From Bacteroidia bacterium (GTDB taxonomy: Bacteria > Bacteroidota > Bacteroidia > J057): DNA of 64,000 nucleotides. Positions 59,789-64,000 of the stretch are shown here, one piece after another. The stretch is taken from contig JAWPMV010000001.1 in the NCBI GenBank assembly GCA_033391075.1, forward strand, positions 4,278,001 to 4,342,000. The letters are read 5' to 3'. Every line of letters starts with the position of its first letter. The stretch's first letter is position 1. A program made the position numbers and the translations under genes. A model generated the notes under the pieces. The model was not told where the DNA came from. It ran no database searches and was given only the letters and a program-made list of their open reading frames with translations.

Positions 59789-60352
59789 TTAGCGTTTAAG
59801 CCTAATGCGACTTAAAGTCTCTTGAGAGATCCCGAGATAAGATGCGATCTGCCCCAATTTCACCCGTAACTCTATATCGGGGAAGAAAGAAAGGAGCAGA
59901 TCGTATTTTTCTTTGGCTGAAAGGAATAAATATCCCCTTGACATATAATCGATGAAGGAAAGCTGCTCTTCTGCGATCAGGCGTCCAAATTTTTCCATTT
60001 CCGGGAAGTCTCGGAACAAAGCCTGATACCTATGTAAAGTAATCGCATATAAGTGGCAATCTTCAATACACTGAAGGTTCTCAACACTTTTTTCTTCTCT
60101 TAGAAAGCTGTACCAGGAAGTACAAAGATAGCCCTCCGCATAAAACCAGTTCGAAACTTCTTTTCCATCTCCGTGATAGAATGCCCTGATTATCCCTTTT
60201 TCAATGAAATATAATTTCTGGGCATAGTGTCCTTCCTGGAGAATCAAATGCTCCGATTCATGTTTTTCTTCAACAAAAGCTTTCCTGATAGCAAGTTCAA
60301 GTTCTTGCGAAACCGAGATTCTCTGGCTTATATATCTGATCAAACTATCCAT
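59789..60352 (-). CDS. Crp/Fnr-family transcriptional regulator
   Basis: 187 residues from the ATG at 60352 (MDSLIRYISQ); a longer frame from 60472 lacks family support. The N-terminal cyclic-nucleotide-binding-like beta roll is 'LILQEGHYAQKLYFIEKGIIRAFY', 'KEVSNWFYAEGYLCTSWYSFL' (about 30-110). The C-terminal HTH is 'VKLGQIASYLGISQETLSRIRLK' (about 163-187), which ends the protein early relative to Crp. The effector-binding residues for cAMP are not conserved, so the signal is unknown. It converges with the cytochrome gene, one base between stops. Confidence 0.83.
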   Translation of the reverse strand: MDSLIRYISQRISVSQELELAIRKAFVEEKHESEHLILQEGHYAQKLYFIEKGIIRAFYHGDGKEVSNWFYAEGYLCTSWYSFLREEKSVENLQCIEDCHLYAITLHRYQALFRDFPEMEKFGRLIAEEQLSFIDYMSRGYLFLSAKEKYDLLLSFFPDIELRVKLGQIASYLGISQETLSRIRLKR

Positions 60353-60558
60353 TGGGCTTAAGATAAAAGCTTCCCGGCAAAGGATAAAAAGAATTGTCCC
60401 CAATCTATCGATTCTTCCGAAAGCCGACAAAATACTTCCTTTCCCTTCTCTTATCCTGCCCATTCCTGACAAAGTACGTTTCCCTGACTTTATTTTAAGC
60501 TACTTGACTGCCATTAGCCCCTCATCTATTAGCCTTTTTTCATTCTAAATCTTGACAC

Positions 60559-61605
60559 ATGAAAAACGCTTTTTTACACCCAATTTGGGGCTTATTTCTG
60601 GTATTCTCATTCCAGGGACTTTCCGCCCAAACTACCTTGACTTCTGCCTCCAATCCGCAAATCGGTCAAAGTTGGGATGCAGTTCTTTCTGATCCTACGG
60701 GATTTGATCCTGGGCCGGGAGGAGCAAATCAAAGCTGGAATTTCGCAAACCTGGATACAGCTGAGGCTCCTGCTCTATTTAGCTTTGAAGTTCTGGCACC
60801 TACGGGAAATCCGCTGGCTTCCGACTTTCCATCTGCGACGCATATTATCTATTGGGAAATTTTTGGCTTTGAATTGTATCAATACGAATTTGCAGATCAG
60901 TCCGAGCGAGTAACTCTGGGCGGAGTTAGCTGGGATCCCTCTGATTCCAGTCTGCTAAACAAAACCCTATATACAGACAATGATGATGCCCTTAAGTATC
61001 CTCTGACTTATCAGGACAGCTATACTTTTTCTTCCCGGCAAGAGGTAAGTGGCTTTGGCTTTACCGCTGTGTATGGGATTGAAGGAGAAGTAACGGCAGA
61101 TGGCTATGGGAGCCTTACTACTCCTGCCGGGACCTTTACGGATGTACTGCGATTTAGAGTACAACGGATTAGAATTGATTCCAGCTTTTTTGTCGGGCAA
61201 AAGGATACTGCCGTTCAGTATATCTGGATGCAGGAAGGAAATGCGACGGCATTACTTGTCTATGAAACGACCACCAATGAAGATGAAGAACCCTCCCTCA
61301 ACTGGACAAGCCCCAATAATGCCAATGGAATCTTTGGTCCCTTAGCCAAAAAGGAAAAAGAAATCAATATTTTTCCAAATCCCGGCAGCTCTAATTTCCA
61401 ATTGGAGTTGAGTGACTTCTCCCTACATGAAGACATACAAATCGAAGTTCTGGACCTGCAGGGGAAATTGCTTTATGAAAAAGAAATGCGAAATAATGGA
61501 AATATAATCCCACTATCTCTTGTGGACTTTAGCCCTGGAATCTACCTGATTAGTTTACGGGATACAGAGGGGAATTGGGCAAGAAAAAAGTTGATAAAAA
61601 ATTAG
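60559..61605 (+). CDS. Secreted protein with type IX secretion C-terminal sorting domain
   Basis: 348 residues with a signal peptide (MKNAFLHPIWGLFLVFSFQGLSAQ). The body (about 25-270) is beta-rich with Thr/Ser/Gly repeats and no known enzyme motif. The C-terminal domain (about 275-348) has the T9SS type A pattern 'INIFPNPGSSNFQLEL', 'IEVLDLQGKLLYEKEM' and a final 'GIYLISLRDTEGNWARKKLIKN'. This marks it for export and surface attachment by T9SS. Function of the body unknown, perhaps an adhesin or structural protein. Confidence 0.85.
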   Translation: MKNAFLHPIWGLFLVFSFQGLSAQTTLTSASNPQIGQSWDAVLSDPTGFDPGPGGANQSWNFANLDTAEAPALFSFEVLAPTGNPLASDFPSATHIIYWEIFGFELYQYEFADQSERVTLGGVSWDPSDSSLLNKTLYTDNDDALKYPLTYQDSYTFSSRQEVSGFGFTAVYGIEGEVTADGYGSLTTPAGTFTDVLRFRVQRIRIDSSFFVGQKDTAVQYIWMQEGNATALLVYETTTNEDEEPSLNWTSPNNANGIFGPLAKKEKEINIFPNPGSSNFQLELSDFSLHEDIQIEVLDLQGKLLYEKEMRNNGNIIPLSLVDFSPGIYLISLRDTEGNWARKKLIKN

Positions 61606-61645
61606 GGAAATAATAAGAGTAAAGGATTATAATCATGTTTTTCGC

Positions 61646-61676
61646 AGGAAGGTCTTAGGGCCTTCCTTTCTTTTTA
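61646..61676 (+). terminator. Intrinsic terminator after the first T9SS cargo gene
   Basis: AGGAAGGTC (61646-61654) pairs with GGCCTTCCT (61659-61667), with one G-U pair, around TTAG, followed by TTCTTTTT. It lies 41 bases past the stop. Confidence 0.8.
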
Positions 61677-61686
61677 TAGAGTATAA

Positions 61687-61713
61687 AGGGATTCGGATAA
61701 ATTCCGAATCCCT
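61687..61713 (-). terminator. Terminator hairpin of the second T9SS cargo gene
   Basis: An 11-base perfect stem (AGGGATTCGGA at 61687-61697, TCCGAATCCCT at 61703-61713) with 5-base loop lies 10 bases past the minus-strand stop. It is followed on that strand by TTTATAC. With the hairpin at 61646 it forms a back-to-back pair for convergent genes. Confidence 0.8.
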
Positions 61714-61722
61714 CCCACTTCC

Positions 61723-62994
61723 TTATTGAAGGAATAATCTTTTCACAAATTGATGATCTGCCCCCTGGAGCTTGACGAAATACAATCCTTTCGGATATTT
61801 CTCCAAGTCCAGTTTCACACTCATCCTCCTTGCCAGAGATTCATGATGAAGCAGTTGTCCCTGCGCATTAAACACAAATACCTCAAGTTCCTGTTCTCTC
61901 ATATCTGGCAAAAGTTGAAGTATCGTAATTCCATTCGTCGGATTGGGGAACAATTCAAAGGCATTACTTAGCTCTAAAGGTACTTCCCTCAAAGGGCGTG
62001 AGCCTAGGGAGAGATCAAAGAGAATGTGGGTTTTCCTGAAGGGAAAGCTTTGTCCATCTTCATATTCAAGGGCATACAAATTCAATGGCCCTTTTGCAGT
62101 CAACCACAAAAGTCTTAAGAAATCTCTGGGGGGATATAAATAATTCCCCTTTAGATCTCCAAACAGGGAAAAGGGAGCCTCATCATCAATGCTTTCAATT
62201 TTAAAGCCTTGCCGACTTATTCCCAATTTCACTCGATCTGCTTTTTGACTGGCATTGTATCTGAAATTGATCAAAGCTGTCCCAATCGCCATCAGGTCAA
62301 TATAGGCAGCATTCGCAATAGGGTCATACTCCGCTATGGGCAAGTTAGACTGAGCATTTATCAGGCTAAAACTTCCTATCTCAGCTTCAGGCGCAGGTAC
62401 ATCCAGAGCTTCTACTTTTAGCTGATGAATTCTCAATTGTTCTGTGCCGGCATTGTTCTTAAAACAGATCTTAATGATCAGGGAATTGCCCTGAAGCTTT
62501 TCCACCACTTCTATTTCCCCAAAGTCTTCATCATCCGGCTTATCTCCTGTCAGGGTATGTAAAGCAGAACCCAGATTTTGATAATTTTGAATTAGCCTTT
62601 CCTCTCCATCTACCCATAAAATCAGATCGAAAAAATCCGAACTTTCCAAATCACCCAACTCAGATAAAGAAGCACTTAGCTTTACGGAATCATAGCTCGA
62701 TATATCTATGGGATCAGATTCAAAACAAATGACTGCATCCGTATCCTGCGCCTCCAGAAAACTTTCACCCCCATCTGTCATCGTCATCACATAATCAGAA
62801 CTTGCTGTTAAGCCCGAAAAATCACCAGTCAAAGACCAGGCTCCACTCGGAATTTGAATCGTGGGGGGTTGTGGACCCATAATTCCCTCTCCGGGAATGT
62901 TGAAATTTTCTTCATACAGCACCTGGGCATCAGAAAGCTGGAAAAGGCCCAGCAAAAATAGAAAGCTTAGCAATTGTATTGTGTTTTTGCTCAT
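61723..62994 (-). CDS. Secreted protein with type IX secretion C-terminal sorting domain
   Basis: 423 residues from the ATG at 62994 (MSKNTIQLLSFLFLLGLFQLSDAQ); an open frame from 63045 is not used. The mature protein begins 'VLYEENFNIPGEGIMGPQPP', a pattern of carbohydrate-binding or MAM-like beta-sandwich domains in Bacteroidota (about 25-200). The T9SS type A tail is 'FELFPNPTNGITILQLL', 'LEVFVFNAQGQLLHHESLAR' and 'GLYFVKLQGADHQFVKRLFLQ'. No catalytic motif recognised; likely a surface-bound binding or adhesion protein. Confidence 0.83.
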   Translation of the reverse strand: MSKNTIQLLSFLFLLGLFQLSDAQVLYEENFNIPGEGIMGPQPPTIQIPSGAWSLTGDFSGLTASSDYVMTMTDGGESFLEAQDTDAVICFESDPIDISSYDSVKLSASLSELGDLESSDFFDLILWVDGEERLIQNYQNLGSALHTLTGDKPDDEDFGEIEVVEKLQGNSLIIKICFKNNAGTEQLRIHQLKVEALDVPAPEAEIGSFSLINAQSNLPIAEYDPIANAAYIDLMAIGTALINFRYNASQKADRVKLGISRQGFKIESIDDEAPFSLFGDLKGNYLYPPRDFLRLLWLTAKGPLNLYALEYEDGQSFPFRKTHILFDLSLGSRPLREVPLELSNAFELFPNPTNGITILQLLPDMREQELEVFVFNAQGQLLHHESLARRMSVKLDLEKYPKGLYFVKLQGADHQFVKRLFLQ

Positions 62995-63065
62995 GGTAAA
63001 AAAATTTAAGTATTGCGTTTTAGATGTTAGACCCCAGGATGTCAACTCATATCAACATCAGGCAT

Positions 63066-63101
63066 AAAAAAAACAGGAGCCACTCGTGGTTGGCTCCTGT
63101 T
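63066..63101 (-). terminator. Intrinsic terminator of the last outer-membrane receptor gene
   Basis: AACAGGAGCCA (63072-63082) pairs perfectly with TGGCTCCTGTT (63091-63101). On the minus strand a run of T (63066-63073) follows the hairpin. It lies 24 bases past the stop of the receptor gene. Confidence 0.9.
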
Positions 63102-63124
63102 AGCGTGTATCAATAGAATAATTC

Positions 63125-64000
63125 TTAGTTCATCATGTCGCTTCCATTCGTATTGAAGTTGGTATTCTTACGTTTGAAGAGAGAAATATCTGGCTTACCA
63201 AAGCGGTAGGAGAAGTTCACTCTTACAACTTGTGGGTTTCTGATTCTCCAACTGTCCTGGATGAAGAATTCAGATTCGGTATAGGTTCCAGTTCTGCGAC
63301 TTCTGAATATATCTCTTATACTAACGGTCAGACTAGCTTTACGCTTGAAAAGGTCTTTACGTAAAGCAGCATCTACAAACCAGAATTCTTTTCTGAAACC
63401 CTGAGCGGTATTACTTACGCCTCTCCACTGAAATCTCCGTCCACCACTACTTGGGATAAAGGCAGCAGGACTCTGGTATTCACCCGTAATTTGCAAGCGA
63501 AACTGAGCAGGTAATTTAATCACCAAATTCTCTTTGATAAACCAGGTAAACTGCTCGTTTATCAAACCCTCTTCCACATTACTCGCATCTACCTTTGATT
63601 GATATAGGTTGACATTCGAAGTCAATTCTATTTGCGGGCTAAAGGTATTTCGCATGGTGAATTCCGTACCATATGCCTCACTATTATTTGAGTTGGCATA
63701 GCTGGTCATGATCACCTCTCTGTCTCCGATGGTTTCCAAAAACTGATAATTGGTGATCAGGTTATTGGCCTGCTTGTAATAAATCGAAAGGAGGAAATCA
63801 TGTCCTTTCGTGATGATATTTTGATAGGTAAGTTCCAAAGAGTTGGTAAACTCAGGTAACAAATCCGGATTTCCTCTTCTCAGGTTGAGAGAGTCGGAAA
63901 AATCTGTAAACGGAAGCAATCTAAAAAAGCTGGGACGGTTGATTCGACGGCTATAAGAAAGCTGGATATTGTCCTGCTTGTTGATCTCTTTGGTCAGGAA
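63125..64000 (-). CDS. Outer-membrane beta-barrel receptor (TonB-receptor-like), C-terminal part
   Basis: 292 residues, open at the right edge. Strand patterns of an outer-membrane barrel are clear: 'NIQLSYSRRINRPSFFRLLP', 'SLNLRRGNPDLLPEFTNSLEL', 'GHDFLLSIYYKQANNLI', 'FRLQITGEYQSPAAFIPSSGGR' and 'VNFSYRFGK'. 'Y.RRI.RP....L.PF.......l..GNP.L.PE.....EL.y' is the signature of the Bacteroidota outer-membrane beta-barrel family (TonB-receptor-like with N-terminal carboxypeptidase-regulatory domain). The N-terminal domains are outside the window. Unlike the classic receptor end, the tail (KRKNTNFNTNGSDMMN) is polar and does not finish with Phe. Confidence 0.88.
   Translation of the reverse strand, partial: FLTKEINKQDNIQLSYSRRINRPSFFRLLPFTDFSDSLNLRRGNPDLLPEFTNSLELTYQNIITKGHDFLLSIYYKQANNLITNYQFLETIGDREVIMTSYANSNNSEAYGTEFTMRNTFSPQIELTSNVNLYQSKVDASNVEEGLINEQFTWFIKENLVIKLPAQFRLQITGEYQSPAAFIPSSGGRRFQWRGVSNTAQGFRKEFWFVDAALRKDLFKRKASLTVSIRDIFRSRRTGTYTESEFFIQDSWRIRNPQVVRVNFSYRFGKPDISLFKRKNTNFNTNGSDMMN

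Noticed and set aside
1-64000. Search for insertion sequences, integrases, tRNA genes and phage genes
   Set aside because: No transposase or integrase motifs, and no cloverleaf with a CCA end, were found by eye; S74 and fibre repeats alone do not make a prophage.

Overview
The window looks like chromosomal DNA of a member of the Bacteroidota, and the gene style suggests a Saprospiria/Lewinella-like lineage (the lineage is inference). The signs are TonB-dependent receptors with STN and carboxypeptidase-regulatory domains, DUF4249 lipoproteins, two proteins with type IX secretion (T9SS) sorting tails, a DUF2805/TIGR03643 protein, many Cys-lipobox lipoproteins, and one excellent Bacteroidota-type promoter (TTTG-N19-TAnnTTTG). 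There is no tRNA, rRNA operon, insertion sequence, integrase or CRISPR array that I can see. The one structural RNA is the signal recognition particle RNA (ffs).

Layout. 1-3.2 kb: a partial BlaI/MecI-type repressor with operator-like repeats, a flavin split-barrel protein, a DUF2237 protein, a TetR regulator and a coiled-coil lipoprotein. 3.7-8.1 kb: a giant secreted fibre-like protein with nine long modules and a C-terminal S74 self-cleaving chaperone domain. 8.1-12.8 kb: small secreted or repeat proteins (DnaJ-type zinc finger, WG repeats, TPR), a DUF3179-like lipoprotein, a lytic-transglycosylase-like protein and an amidohydrolase. 12.9-18.3 kb: a minus-strand polysaccharide operon. It encodes a membrane glycosyltransferase (GT2) fused to a GH26-like and a GH2-like module, split by an in-frame TAA, followed by a membrane-anchored GH2-like enzyme that keeps its catalytic residues. 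18.8-25.2 kb: an ArsC-like protein, a lipoprotein, an O-antigen ligase, a LysM/RlpA protein, a CPBP membrane protease and cystathionine beta-synthase. 25.2-32.2 kb: ffs RNA, a nucleotidyltransferase, a FabH-type ketosynthase, and the overlapping operon MFS transporter - ribD - DPP-IV peptidase.

The main accessory block is 32.3-47.2 kb. A TonB receptor plus an MG2/plug-like protein is followed by a second, paralogous set. In the second set five tandem DUF4249 lipoproteins lie between the receptor and its MG2/plug partner. This is the best candidate for a poorly described system: a duplicated outer-membrane receptor machine with an expanded family of surface-lipoprotein partners.

47.3-64 kb: a small outer-membrane-like protein, an SDR/DUF2805 pair, a cyclase-family lipoprotein, several secreted proteins of unknown function, a DNA-alkylation-repair HEAT protein, a TPR histidine kinase, a three-gene Rieske oxygenase module, a lipoprotein/mini-cytochrome c pair, a Crp-type regulator, two T9SS cargo proteins and the C-terminal part of another outer-membrane beta-barrel receptor. 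Several intergenic hairpins act as likely terminators, and two long GTGTT-rich inverted-repeat elements occur at 25.2 and 47.8 kb.
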